Below are positions 17,856 through 30,429 of a stretch of 64,000 nucleotides of DNA, piece after piece. The notes below the pieces were generated by a model. It did no database searches. It was not told the DNA's origin and saw only the letters and a program-made list of their open reading frames with translations. Source of the DNA: JBCDHN01 sp965224535 (GTDB lineage: Bacteria > Verrucomicrobiota > Verrucomicrobiia > Verrucomicrobiales > DEV007); contig CBDCZR010000047.1 of NCBI GenBank assembly GCA_965224535.1, forward strand, positions 1 through 64,000. Direction: 5' to 3'. Numbering within the stretch: the stretch's first letter is position 1; each line of letters opens with the position of its first letter. A program made the translations under genes and the position numbers.

Positions 17856-20779
17856 GATTGCCAGGTTTCAGCCGCCGCTTCCGCATCCTCCAGCTGCTCC
17901 CGCAACCGCCCGAACCCAATCTCATCGATCAACCGCCGCGCCTCGGTTAACTCTTGGCGATCCCGGAAGAGGCGGGCGCGGGTGAGGTGGATTTCGGCGA
18001 GGTAAAGCGGCATCGGGCCGCGCCGGGCGATTTGCTCGGCCTCGTCGAGCGCGGAGTGGGATGCGCGAAGCGCCTCTTCACGATTCGGAATTCCAAAATC
18101 TGAAATTCCACATGCCATGGCTTGGGTGAGGAGGGCTTTGGGGAGGTAGTCACACCTCCTCGCCTGGCGGATTGCTTTGAGAGCTTGATCAACATGGTTT
18201 CGAGAGATCGCGACCAAATTTTGGTCATTGTCGTTTTCCAACACGCTAGTACCGCATGACGCCACGATGGATTTGTAAAGATTCGCCTTGGTCAGAGAGA
18301 GTTCATCGACAGCAATATCGAGGATTTCGCCATGCAGCATATTCGCGAGTTTGAGTAGCCCTCCGGATGACCTCGTTGCACGTCGCACTCATTGCCTCCA
18401 GCGTCTGTTTATCAATGGTGGTTTCCGATCCAACCGATCCGCGTTGTCGGGAAACAATTTGCCATACAGTTCTCTCAATTTGACCTAACAGGAAATCGCA
18501 CCGGCGAAATCCCTGGACCGAGAACAGCGCAAATCCAGGACGCCTGCTCTCCTGAATGGCTTCTGCTTTTTCGAAGAATTTCGATGCTTCGGCAACCTCG
18601 CCAAACTGGTGCAAAGCGTCCGCAGCGGTAGTGAGAGAAAACAAAAGTAATGATTCTTCCTTACTGCCTCCTTTGGTAGCAAAATCTATCGCCCTTTTGC
18701 CGCACCCAATAGCCCCGAACCGATCACCTAAGGCCAATGTAAGCTCACTCAAATTGTTGGCGCAGGCTGCGGCAGCTCCCCATTTTTGCTCTTTTTGATA
18801 GCTTTCTACAGCGAACTCGAGGGGTTTCAGCGCCTCGCGCAACCTCCCGGTCGCTGAAAGACAAATAGCAGTTTCCTGAAGGAGCCACACCCGAGCTGGT
18901 TCGGTGAGGTTTTGTGAGATCTCCGCCCAAGGCGTATCGTAGAATGCCGCTAACGCCCCAAGGTCTGAGCTATATGCTCCAAGGGCCTTCTTGGAGTAGT
19001 GTTCAGGAATCCTGGCAATTCTTTCGTAGTACACTTGCTCGAAAAGATTCCTGATGCCTTTCCGCGAGACAACCGTGTCTCACTGCTTGATAAAGCGGAC
19101 TCAAGTCACTGAGAGTCGGTGGCTTTCGTGCCAAACCTAACTCTTGCTCCACCATTTTTAATTTGGTCAGCGGCTTGGTGCTTTCCGGAGCGTTCTCGCA
19201 GAGGTGATCGAACAATCGACTGTGCGCCTCGCGGTAGGCATCGGGCAGGTGAGTTCGCAATTGCTCGGCAAAATACTCCCGAACCAGCGGATGCGCGCAC
19301 GGAAAATCCGAAACCCGAATTCCGAAATCCGAAGGGCTTCGCATCGGTCCCGTTTTCGGGAGCTTCGGATTTCGGATTTGCTAATCAGCTGGAGCTTTTC
19401 GAGATCGCTCAGCGCCAGATTCCACTCCGTTTCGTTCAATCCGACGATTTCCTCGGTTAAACCCGGAATCGCCAGTTCCTGCCGCAAAACCGCCAACAAA
19501 TCCGGGGCCGCCGGACGGTCGAAGAGACCGGTGAGGCGGAGAATCGCCAGATCGCGGAACTGGCGAGGATCGCCGCTCTCGGTCATCCAACGCTCATACG
19601 CGGTAATCACGTTGAAAACCCCCGATAGGGAAAATTCGCGTCGGCTTCGACCCAATCCACCCGGTCGCGCCGCGCGATGTCGCCCTGGTGGGCATCGACG
19701 AGGAAACGGCCCAGCATTTGCAAAGTGAGGGCATGACCGCAGACCTTTTTGCAGGCGGTTTCCAGCTCGGCATCGGTCCCCTGGACGCCGAGCGCGCGCA
19801 AAAGGCGGATCGCGGCGGGGATGGCGAGTTCGTCCAGCTGGTGCTCGGGGCAAACGCCCTCGCGGTAGGCGGCCAAATCGGCGATCGACTCCCGGCTGGT
19901 CAGAATCGTGAGGCCCGGCTGCCCCATCGCCAGGCTATCGAGCAGGGCGCGCAGGCCCTCGTCCTTGAACTGGCCGGGGCGATGCGCTTTTTCGCTGTGC
20001 GGAAATTGCAGCGGCTCGAGCCCGTCCAGAATCAGCAAGGTGCGCTGTTCTTTGACCTTGGCGGCGAGGAGTTGGCCCCGTTCGGTGGCGTCGAGCGGGA
20101 TTTCGGCCTCGGCCACGCCGAAGAACGCGAGCGCGGTGCGGAGAAAGAGGTCGGCGCTGGATTGGGAGTTTTCGCGGCTGCCCTGGCTGTAGAAGCTCCA
20201 GTCGAAGTAGCGCTCCACCCCCGGCCAACCCTTGGCGAGCAGCGAATCAGCCATCCAGTTTGGCCACCAGCGAGGTTTTGCCCGCGCCGCCCCAGGCGAT
20301 GAGGCTGAGGATGTGGACGCGCTCCGATTCGCCCAAGCGTTGTCGAGCATGGCCAGTTCCGCTCACGGCCGAAGAGGAGGTCCGGGGCGTGGTTTCTGGA
20401 TGCGGCTGGGGGCGATTTGTGGTCCGCCCCGGGCTTCGGGCCTCAAGTCGGCGACATCGAGGTGGCTGAGATAATCGGGGATCTCGCAGTCATCGACCTT
20501 GTAGACGAGCATCTCGCGTTGGTAATGGCAGGCCAGCTTGCATTCCCACTCGAACCACTCGGATTCGATGGCGGGCTGGGAAAGGATGGCGACGAAGAGA
20601 TCGGTGGTTTCGATCGCGGTCTCGATGGATGCGACGATGGGATCGCCGGCGGCAATCGAGTGGACGTCGTTGAAGACGTATTCGTAGCCGAGTTTGGTGA
20701 GAATGGTCTCCAGTTCGCCGACGAAATGGTCGTTCTTGCTGCTGTGGGAGATAAACGCGTTCTTTTTCTTTTCCGGCAT
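17852..20779 (-). pseudogene. TIR-STAND-TPR protein, broken by several frameshifts
   Basis: Residues 1-120 (20779 to about 20420) are an intact TIR domain: NAFISHSSKNDHFVGELE, DVHSIAAGDPIVASIE, and SEWFEWECKLA with the conserved aromatic and acidic residues. The rest is a paralog of the downstream STAND-TPR gene but changes frame repeatedly. Comparison with that gene shows one-base changes near 20393 (+1), 20360 (-1, with a TGA at 20363), 20330 (-1), 20263 (+1) and a missing G in a G run near 19618. Further shifts fall near 19380, 19020 and 18370. Walker A is out of frame; Walker B (RTLLILDGLEPLQFP) and the TPR tail are readable. The last segment (18388 to 17852) overlaps the next start by four bases, so it was the first gene of a two-gene operon. 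Either a decayed gene or a poorly assembled one; an intact TIR alone might still be made. Confidence 0.75.
19301..19381. repeat. Second intragenic GGAAAATCCGAAA-type palindrome
   Basis: GGAAAATCCGAAACCCGAAT at the left is mirrored by CTTCGGATTTCGGATTTGC at the right. It is translated in the TIR-STAND paralog as SDFGIRVSDFP and lies directly before HPLVREYFAEQL, the same position as in the neighbouring STAND gene. The two elements have diverged in their centres. Confidence 0.65.
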
Positions 20780-20874
20780 ACCGCTACCTTTTTGGGGATG
20801 CGGGGAGCATGTCAGGGGAAAGCAGCGCCGTCAACCCGCCATCACGGCGCGAAAACGATCATCGTCCGATCATC

Positions 20875-21600
20875 TCAGTCGTCGATTCGCAGCAATTCGA
20901 TCCGCTCGACGATCCCGAAAAAATACGGGCGGCTGCCGATCACCTCGAACCCGGCGCGGTGGAATTTTTCCCGCAGCGCGGCGGGATCCGGGTACCCAGC
21001 CAGGCTCACCGGGATGTAGCGGTAAATCCACGGCCTGCCGTGCATGATTAGCCCGACGATGCCTCCCCACAGGTGCAGCAGCGCGTGGTTGAAGGCGCGC
21101 CGAAACCCGGGGGCCGGTTGCACGAAGTCCAGGAACGCGGCGATGCCGCCAGGTTTGAGCACACGGTGGATTTCGCGAAGCGCAAGGTCGAGATTCGGCA
21201 CGTTGCGCAGGGCGTAGCCGCCGGTAACGACGTCGGCGAAGGCATCGGGAAACGGCAGCTCGCAGATGTCTCCGCGGTGAAACTGAAATCGGTCGCCGCT
21301 GAGCCGTTTTTGGGCTTGGGCGACCATGTTTTCGCTCAAATCCAGCCCCACGATGGTGGCCTGGGGGTAGTGCTCGCTGAGGAGCTTGGCAATGTCGCCC
21401 GTGCCGGTGGCGAGATCGAGGCAACGGGTGGGCGCGGTGTTCGGCAATTCGCCGACCAGGTCGCGTTTCCACGCCAGGTCGCGCCCCAGGGACAGCGCGC
21501 GGGTGGTGACGTGGTATTTTCCGGCAATTCGGTCGAAAATTTTGCGGTTCAACTCGCGCTTGGAGTCGGGATCGGCGACGGCTGTGCTAAGATTCGGCAT
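20875..21600 (-). CDS. ubiE: Demethylmenaquinone / ubiquinone C-methyltransferase, UbiE/MenG family
   Basis: This 241-residue class I SAM-dependent methyltransferase methylates the quinone ring late in menaquinone or ubiquinone synthesis. The family motif near the N-terminus is KIFDRIAGKYHVTT. SAM motif I is CLDLATGTGDIAKLL, followed by GLDLSENMVAQAQKRL. The UbiE signature GGYALRNVPNLDLALREIHRVLKPGG is clear. The C-terminus carries PVSLAGYPDPAALREKFHRAGF as in the family. It overlaps the upstream flavoprotein gene by 14 bases. Menaquinone is the likely substrate because Verrucomicrobia commonly use menaquinone, but a ring methylation of another isoprenoid quinone or of a product of the neighbouring flavoprotein cannot be excluded. 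Confidence 0.88.
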   Translation of the reverse strand: MPNLSTAVADPDSKRELNRKIFDRIAGKYHVTTRALSLGRDLAWKRDLVGELPNTAPTRCLDLATGTGDIAKLLSEHYPQATIVGLDLSENMVAQAQKRLSGDRFQFHRGDICELPFPDAFADVVTGGYALRNVPNLDLALREIHRVLKPGGIAAFLDFVQPAPGFRRAFNHALLHLWGGIVGLIMHGRPWIYRYIPVSLAGYPDPAALREKFHRAGFEVIGSRPYFFGIVERIELLRIDD

Positions 21601-22774
21601 GGGCGGTTAGGATGCGGCGAACGGCAGCGCGGTCCGGCAAAAGCGTGCCGGCGCCCATGTTGAAGGAGAGCAGGTGACGCAACAACTCGGGCCGCCGGTT
21701 GAGCTGGCGGATGAAGCGGTGCATGAGGCGCGGCCGCCGGTTGAGGAAGAGCAAAAAACGCGTCCCCACGTAGTAAGAGCGGGTGAGTTGGCGGCAGGCG
21801 TTGGCGAAGCCTCGCAGATTGCGCGCGGCGATGGGTGCGGTGCTGGCCAACAACTCGGGAACAACCTGGGTTTCGAGCGCATGGGCTTGATTGAGCGCCA
21901 GGGTGATGCCTTCGCCCGTGCAGGCGTCCAGGTAACCGGCGGCATCACCCAGAAGGATGACGGAATCGGCGATGCGGCGGCGTGTTTTTTGCTCCAAAGG
22001 GCCGGTGGTTAGGGGATCGGTCGTGGCAACCGCGCCATCCAGCTTTTCGCGCAAAAGTGGCGCACCGGAGATGAGGGAATCGAACAAATCGGGGCCTGGT
22101 TTCGCGCCCGGACAAGCCTGGCGTTCCCACAAACAGGCCACACCCACCTGGTTGGGGCCACACGGCGTGACGTAGGCCTCGACCCCGCGTCCGGCGTGCA
22201 CCTCAACAAACCGGCTCCAGGGCGAAACCTGGAAATGACGCCGGATTCCCAGCCGCTTGTGCCGCGCCGGCCTGCCTTCCAGCCCGGCCCAGCGCCGCAC
22301 CCGCGAATGCAGCCCATCGGCGCCGATCAGCAGCCGCGCTTGCAGGTTACCGCGGGCCGTCCGCAACTCCACGCCGCTCTCGTTCGGCTCGATCCCATCC
22401 ACCGGCGTTTCGTCGCAAATCTCGACGTTTGCGAAATTTCCGGCGCAACGGGCGAGCGCCTGCGAGAGGTTCGTCCGGCGCACGCCCCAGCCGGGCCCTT
22501 CGGCAAACTCCGCCTCCGCGCTCGCGCCATCCGCGGAAAGGTAGCGAATGCCGGCAAACGGGCGAAATTCGTCGTTCTGGAGAAATTCAGCCGCGCCCAA
22601 CTCGCGCAGCAAGGCCACGCCCGGCGGCATCACGCCTTCGCCGCAAACTTTGTCGATCGGCAAGGTGCGGCGGTCGAAAACGGCGACGTTGAGGCCGTTT
22701 CGCCCCAAAATCGACGCCGCGGCCAATCCCGCGGGACCCGCGCCAACGATCGCGACATCGACGGCGGAATTCAT
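21587..22774 (-). CDS. Geranylgeranyl reductase-like FAD-dependent oxidoreductase
   Basis: The protein has 395 residues and an N-terminal FAD fold (VDVAIVGAGPAGLAAASILGR, then VAVFDRRTLP). KVCGEGVMPPGVALL is the substrate-proximal motif of the geranylgeranyl reductase family, and SVILLGDAAGYLDACTGEGI is the second FAD contact. Such enzymes reduce isoprenoid double bonds or hydroxylate aromatic products. The start at 22774 overlaps the stop of the upstream methyltransferase (ATGA) and its end overlaps the ubiE start by 14 bases, so the three genes form one translationally coupled operon. In many bacteria a flavoprotein-methyltransferase pair of this type accompanies a type III polyketide synthase, but none is present here; with ubiE downstream a quinone-modifying role is possible. 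Confidence 0.8.
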   Translation of the reverse strand: MNSAVDVAIVGAGPAGLAAASILGRNGLNVAVFDRRTLPIDKVCGEGVMPPGVALLRELGAAEFLQNDEFRPFAGIRYLSADGASAEAEFAEGPGWGVRRTNLSQALARCAGNFANVEICDETPVDGIEPNESGVELRTARGNLQARLLIGADGLHSRVRRWAGLEGRPARHKRLGIRRHFQVSPWSRFVEVHAGRGVEAYVTPCGPNQVGVACLWERQACPGAKPGPDLFDSLISGAPLLREKLDGAVATTDPLTTGPLEQKTRRRIADSVILLGDAAGYLDACTGEGITLALNQAHALETQVVPELLASTAPIAARNLRGFANACRQLTRSYYVGTRFLLFLNRRPRLMHRFIRQLNRRPELLRHLLSFNMGAGTLLPDRAAVRRILTAHAES

Positions 22775-23424
22775 GATTGCCGATTCGCTACCATGCGGAA
22801 AAAACCCAGCGGCGAGTGGGAAGCCTGGACCCGCCACTGCGGTGCACCGAGGCCGAGGACGCCGGGCAACTCGCCATGGCGAAAACCGGCGTTGATGCTG
22901 GCGTGCATATCGTAGCGCGTGACGTAATTCACGCCGATGAGCTGCAATCCGCGGCCCAGCACGTGAAACGCGCGAAAACGCGCCGGTTCGTTGCAAATTA
23001 CCGCGCGATAACGACGCAAACTTGCGCCGAGCCGGGCCAATTGCTCGTCGGTCAGGTGATGGAGGATGAGGTTCGCGACAAGCACGTCGCCGCCCACGGC
23101 ATCCAGCGTTTCGAGCACGCATCCTTGCCGCCAACCCAGGTTTTCCGGCCAATTCGCGGGCCGCGGCGCCAGGTCGATGGCGGTGTAGCGCACGTTCGGG
23201 TGCAGGCGCGCGAATTCGCGGATGAAATGACCGTCGCCCGCGCCAATCTCGACGACGTGGAGCGAGCCGTCGGTTGCTCCCTGCGATTCCAGAGCCGCCT
23301 GGAGCCAGCGAAAATTTCCCAGCAACCGGTTGATGCGCTGCAAATCGGCCCGGCTTCGCAACGCGTCAGGATCGTCGTGATCGAGTTGATCGAGGATTTC
23401 GGGGACGAAGACGCGCGAGGTCAT
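22771..23424 (-). CDS. Class I SAM-dependent methyltransferase
   Basis: The protein has about 217 residues. SAM motif I is HVVEIGAGDGHFIREFARLH, followed by YTAIDLAPRPANWP for motif II and GDVLVANLILHHLTDEQLARLG for motif IV and after. ATG codons at 23445, 23433 and 23424 are all possible; I take 23424, which leaves GACGAGG about 12 bases upstream. It is the first gene of the overlapping operon with the flavoprotein and ubiE. The substrate is unknown; the family resembles methyltransferases encoded next to FAD oxidoreductases in polyketide or quinone clusters. A divergent ECF sigma gene starts about 155 bases away, so the intervening bases probably hold both promoters. Confidence 0.75.
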   Translation of the reverse strand: MTSRVFVPEILDQLDHDDPDALRSRADLQRINRLLGNFRWLQAALESQGATDGSLHVVEIGAGDGHFIREFARLHPNVRYTAIDLAPRPANWPENLGWRQGCVLETLDAVGGDVLVANLILHHLTDEQLARLGASLRRYRAVICNEPARFRAFHVLGRGLQLIGVNYVTRYDMHASINAGFRHGELPGVLGLGAPQWRVQASHSPLGFFRMVANRQS

Positions 23425-23579
23425 GAGGCGCATACCTCGTCCCATTTTGCCCGGCGGCGGTCAAGCAAATCCCCCCGCGAAGAATTTCGGCGGCACCGGC
23501 GATTTTTTTTCCAAATTTCGGTGATTTCGGTGTCACAATTCGCGTTGCATCTTCAACTACCGGCAACCCAAGTTACTCC

Positions 23580-24125
23580 GTGGCCGACGATCCTACCAAA
23601 GCCTTCGAAATCCTGGTGCGCCAGCATCACCGGCGCTTGCTCGCCTACGCGCTCTCCATCACCGGCGGGAACGACGCGGCTCGCGACATCGTCCAGGACG
23701 CCTTCGTCGCCGCGTGGGAAAATCTGGAAAAATTCGACGTGAGCCGCGATTTCGGCTGCTGGATGCGCGGCATCGTCCGCAACAAAGTGCGCGAATGGAG
23801 CCGGACCCAAAAATTCGTGAGCATGGACGAAGAGACGCTCCAAGCGGTTGAGGCTCAGCATCGCTCGTGGGACGAAAATGAGGCGGAAACCGGCGCAAAT
23901 CTCTTCGCCGCGTTGAACGATTGCCTAACCAAACTGCCTGATCTGATGAGCCAGGCCGTGAACCTCTTTTACCTGCAAAAACTCAGCGGCGCGGAGGTGG
24001 CCAGCCGCGTGGGAGCCGATGAAGCCGCCGTTCGCAAGCGCCTGCAACGCGCCCGCGGCCAACTTCACGAGTGCATCACCCGAACCACGCGGCTGCAAGC
24101 TGAGGAAGGAGCGGGAATTTCGTAG
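23580..24125 (+). CDS. ECF-family RNA polymerase sigma factor
   Basis: This 181-residue sigma factor starts with GTG. Region 2 is present as VRQHHRRLLAYALSITGG and RDIVQDAFVAAWENLEKFD, followed by FGCWMRGIVRNKVREWSR. Region 4 is DLMSQAVNLFYLQKLSGAEVASRVG with AAVRKRLQRARGQL, a helix-turn-helix for the -35 element. There is no region 1 or 3, which defines the ECF group. No anti-sigma gene follows; the next feature is the rRNA operon, more than 400 bases downstream. Its regulon cannot be inferred from the window, and it resembles the sigma factors of PVC bacteria that are encoded without an adjacent anti-sigma. Confidence 0.88.
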   Translation: MADDPTKAFEILVRQHHRRLLAYALSITGGNDAARDIVQDAFVAAWENLEKFDVSRDFGCWMRGIVRNKVREWSRTQKFVSMDEETLQAVEAQHRSWDENEAETGANLFAALNDCLTKLPDLMSQAVNLFYLQKLSGAEVASRVGADEAAVRKRLQRARGQLHECITRTTRLQAEEGAGIS

Positions 24126-24307
24126 TCCGGGCCGCGAAAATCGGGAAAAAAACGTGCCAAACCTGCGAAATTCGCGCAAAAGTTGTCGCAATCCTGCACG
24201 GGCGCAAACTTGCCGGGTTGAGGCCGAATTTTGAGCCGGTTTTTGGTTGAGCAAGGGGCACTCACATCCGCACCAGCCACAAAATTCAAAAAACTTTGCC
24301 AAAAGAC

Positions 24308-24335
24308 TTGCACGTCAACCCAAACCGAATATACG
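24308..24335 (+). promoter_or_regulatory. Candidate rRNA operon promoter
   Basis: TTGCAC at 24308-24313 and TATACG at 24330-24335 are separated by 16 bases and lie about 225 bases before the mature 16S end. They fit a sigma-70-type promoter. The gene-free stretch 24126-24558 also holds a perfect hairpin, TTTTGGCAA (24456-24464) with TTGCCAAAA (24484-24492), in the transcribed leader. Not tested against other verrucomicrobial rRNA promoters. Confidence 0.4.
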
Positions 24336-24558
24336 TTGCGAGTCCCGACCGGAAACGTCGGGGTTCCTGAAAGCCGCGAGTCGATCGCCACCAACGAGTG
24401 TTGATCGGCTTTTTTAGGCTCAACGGAAAAACGATCTTTACCACGGATAGGCTAGTTTTGGCAAGAATTCACGACAATTCACATTGCCAAAATAGTCGGA
24501 AGAAGGAAAGACTAAATTGTGCGTTATGTGCGAGTGTTTTTATCTCGTTTCGGAATTT

Positions 24559-26110
<1,552 letters not shown>

Positions 26111-26307
26111 AATAAGAGCATCGGTCCTCACGGCCCCATGATGCTCAGGTCGATGCCTAAACCGCTCGGATGAACCGGCGGCAAGGTGCTGGTGAGAGAG
26201 CGAAAGCAGACCTCACAACATTCTCAAAGTCTTATCGAAACAGATTCGGCACAATCGGCATAACGCACAATCTAGTCTTTACTTCTTCGCAACGTTTTTA
26301 CGAACGC

Positions 26308-26380
26308 GGGGGTATAGCTCAGCTGGTAGAGCATCTGCTTTGCAAGCAGAGGGTCTGCGGTTCGAATCCGCATGCCTCCA
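26308..26380 (+). tRNA. tRNA-Ala (anticodon TGC)
   Basis: The 73-base cloverleaf begins GGGGGTATAGCTCAGC and ends TGCCTCCA. The acceptor arm pairs GGGGGTA with TGCCTCC, with two G-U pairs. The anticodon loop is TTTGCAA, flanked by the TCTGC/GCAGA stem. The T arm is TGCGG-TTCGAAT-CCGCA. CCA is not encoded. It lies in the 16S-23S spacer. Confidence 0.97.
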
Positions 26381-26463
26381 CTGATCGCCGCCCAGGCGGC
26401 ATTTGAAAAATTCTCAAATCTTAGGATCTGAAACTTTCAAATTGCGGGCCTACGGCCTGCCAA

Positions 26464-26537
<74 letters not shown>

Positions 26538-26578
26538 CTCTTTCGTTCGCAAAAAACAGCAATCCTGTTGAGAAGTCC

Positions 26579-26590
26579 GCTCTTTGACAA
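26579..26590 (+). promoter_or_regulatory. boxA-like antitermination element
   Basis: GCTCTTTGACAA matches the rRNA boxA consensus (GCTCTTTAACA) that recruits NusB-S10 for antitermination. It lies in the 16S-23S spacer after tRNA-Ile, the usual place for a spacer boxA, just before the 23S processing stem. Confidence 0.7.
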
Positions 26591-26764
26591 CTGCATAATG
26601 GGTAAAAAATGTGATTTCACAATTGAGCCAATCCAGCAGCCGAAACTCAAACGTTGGCTGTTGGACGAACTCCTTGCGAAACGCTTATGATACTCAATTT
26701 AACGGTGAATTTTGTTCGACGTCAGGTTTTTGAACCTGGCGGTGCGAACATTGCAAATCAAGAG
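26585..26764 (+). other. 5' strands of two 23S processing stems
   Basis: The segment CTGCATAATGGGTAA (26591-26605, extended upstream through TGACA) pairs with TTACCCAATTATGCAG (30408-30423), with one bulge. A second segment, TTGCAAATCAAGAG (26751-26764), pairs with CTCTTGGATTTGCAA (30348-30362), again with one bulge. Together with the terminal helix of 23S itself they form the long base-paired stalk that RNase III normally cuts. Confidence 0.75.
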
Positions 26765-27003
26765 AGCTTGGAACAAGCTACTAAGGGCACATAGTGGATG
26801 CCTTGGTGCCAACAGGCGATGAAGGACGTGATAAGCTGCGATAAGCTTCGGATAGCGGCAAGTACGCTTTGACCCGGAGATTTCCGAATGGGGTAACCTG
26901 GCTGGGGTAATACCCAGTCGTCTCATCCTGAACACATAGGGATGAGCACGCAATACCCGGTGAAGTGAAACATCTCAGTAACCGGAGGAAAAGAAAGAGA
27001 ATC

Positions 27004-27034
<31 letters not shown>

Positions 27035-27263
27035 ACAGCCCAAACCGGGGCCTTTGGTCCCGGGGTTGTAGGGCCCCGATGTGGGACTGCAGATATTAGA
27101 ACAAGCGTATGGAAAGACGCTCCAAAGAGGGTGAAAGACCCGTGTTTTAAAATTGAAGCAGCCCTAGGGTGTCCCTGAGTAACACGGCACACGTGAAACG
27201 TCGTGTGAATCTACGCGGACCACCGCGTAAGGCTAAATACTAGTTGGCGACCGATAGTGAACC

Positions 27264-27296
<33 letters not shown>

Positions 27297-27588
27297 CGAG
27301 GGGAGTGAAATAGAACCTGAAACTATGTGCTTACAAGGTGTCAAAGCAGGCTGCGGCCTGTGATGGCGTGCCTTTTGCTTAATGAGTCTACGAGTCACTC
27401 TCAGTGGCAAGCTTAAGTCCTTCTGGGACGCAGGCATAGCGAAAGCGAGTCCGAATAGGGCGAACAAAGTTGCTGGGGGTGGACCCGAAGCGGAGGTGAC
27501 CTACCCATGGCCAGGCTGAAGCGTGAGTAAAATCTCGTGGAGGGCCGAACCCGTTCAGGTTGAAAACTGTTGGGATGAGCTGTGGGTC

Positions 27589-27627
<39 letters not shown>

Positions 27628-28613
27628 CCTCGAAATGCATTTAGGTGCAGCGTCGTGTGCTGATGATTGGGGGTAGAGCACTGTTTGAGCTAGGGCCCAC
27701 ACCCGGGTACCAACCTCATACAAACTCCGAATACCAATCAATGGAACACGGCAGTGAGACTGCGGGGGATAAGCTTCGTAGTCGAAAGGGCAACAGCCCA
27801 GATCAGCAGCTAAGGTGCCTAAATACCGCTCAGTGGAAAGGATGTGGGATTACCTAGACAGTGAGGATGTTGGCTTAGAAGCAGCCACCATTTAAAAAGT
27901 GCGTAATAGCTTACTCATCGAGTGATCCTGCGCCGAAAATGATTGGCGATAAGCGGTATACCGAAGCTCTGGACGTCGCAGCATACGTTGTGGCGCGGTA
28001 GAGGAGCGTTCTCAGTGCGTTGAAGCCGGACCGGTGACGGCCGTTTTGTGGAGCGCTGAGAAGTGAGCATGTAGACATGAGTAACGATAAGGCAGGTGAA
28101 ATTCCTGCCCGCCGTAAACCCAAGGTTTCCTGGGCAACGTTCGTCGTCCCAGGGTTAGCCGGGACCTAAGCCGAGGCCGAAGGGCGTAGGCGATGGCAAT
28201 CAGGTTAATATTCCTGAGCCTCCTAAGAGATTGGGGAAGCATACGTGAATGGATAATGGAGACTGGTAGTTCCAGAGGGGCGGCTACGGCCAAACCTACC
28301 TTCCTGCAACGCGTGCCGAGAAAAGCCGATCTCGATTTAATGGAGCCCGTACCCGAAACCGACACAGGTGGGTGAGATGAGTATTCTAAGGCGCAAGAGT
28401 GAACCCTGGTTAAGGAACTCGGCAAAATAGCCCCGTAACTTCGGAAGAAGGGGTGCCTGTTTTCAGGCCGCAGTGAAATGGGTCAACCGACTGTTTAGCA
28501 AAAACACAGCATTCTGCGAACTCGAAAGAGGATGTATAGGATGTGACACGTGACCAATGCCAAAAGATTAAGGGGAGGGGTTAGCATTAGCGAAGCTCTG
28601 ATCCTAAGTCCTG

Positions 28614-29425
<812 letters not shown>

Positions 29426-29689
29426 GTGCAACGAGTTGACCGCTGTCTCAACCAGGAGCTCAGTGAAATTGTAATGCCGGTGAAGATGCCGGCTACCCGC
29501 AGAAGGACGGAAAGACCCTTTGCACCTTAACTGTAAGCTGTTACTGGTTTCTCGGTTTCAATGCTCAGCGTAAGTGGGAGACTTTGAAGGGGCCCTCTAG
29601 GGGGTCTCTGAGTCGCCAATGAGACACCACCCTTTGGTATTGGGGAATCTAACCCCTCGCCTTTATCAGGCAGGGGAACACTGGCAGCC

Positions 29690-29734
<45 letters not shown>

Positions 29735-29946
29735 GCGCGAAGGTTGGCTCAGCCTGGTTGGCAATCAGGTTTCGAGTGTATAGGCACAAGCCAGCCTAAC
29801 TGTGAGACCTACAAGTCGAGCAGATACGAAAGTAGGCCTAAGTGATCCGGTGGTTGAATGTGGAATTGCCATCGCTCAACGGATAAAAGGTACGCTAGGG
29901 ATAACAGGCTGATCGCGCCCAAGAGTTCATATCGACGGCGCGGTTT

Positions 29947-30023
<77 letters not shown>

Positions 30024-30190
30024 CACGCGAGCTGGGTTCAGAACGTCGCGAGACAGTTCGGTCCTCTATCCTCTGTGGGCGTAGGAAATTTGAGGGGTTC
30101 AAACCTTAGTACGAGAGGACCGGGTTTGACGCACCTCTGGTGATCCGGTTGTTCTGCCAAGAGCATCGCCGGGTAGCTAAGTGCGGTCTG

Positions 30191-30221
<31 letters not shown>

Positions 30222-30347
30222 CATTCCCAAGATGAGATTTCCCTGAAGGATCGTGGAAGACGACCACGTAGATAGGCTGGGGGTTGAAGTGTGGTAACAC
30301 ACGTAGCTCACCAGTACTAACCATCCGTTCGGCTTGTTCCGAGCCAC

Positions 30348-30429
30348 CTCTTGGATTTGCAAGAGCAAATCGAGTATCAAAGCCATCGTAAGAGTGAGAA
30401 CACAGCATTACCCAATTATGCAGCTGTCA
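30348..30429 (+). other. 3' strands of the 23S processing stems
   Basis: CTCTTGGATTTGCAA (30348-30362) and TTACCCAATTATGCAG (30408-30423, continuing to CTGTCA) are the partners of the spacer segments before 23S. They lie between the mature 23S end and 5S, as expected for RNase III processing. Confidence 0.75.

Noticed and set aside
14878..19381. CRISPR array from the repeated GGAAATCC-type units
   Set aside because: The units are palindromes inside coding frames without regular spacers, and no cas gene is near.
20875..23424. Type III polyketide cluster
   Set aside because: The flavoprotein and methyltransferase resemble such clusters, but no chalcone-synthase-like gene is present in the window.
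22196..23742. Plus-strand frames opposite the flavoprotein and methyltransferase
   Set aside because: Antisense to genes with clear cofactor motifs and overlapping start/stop junctions.
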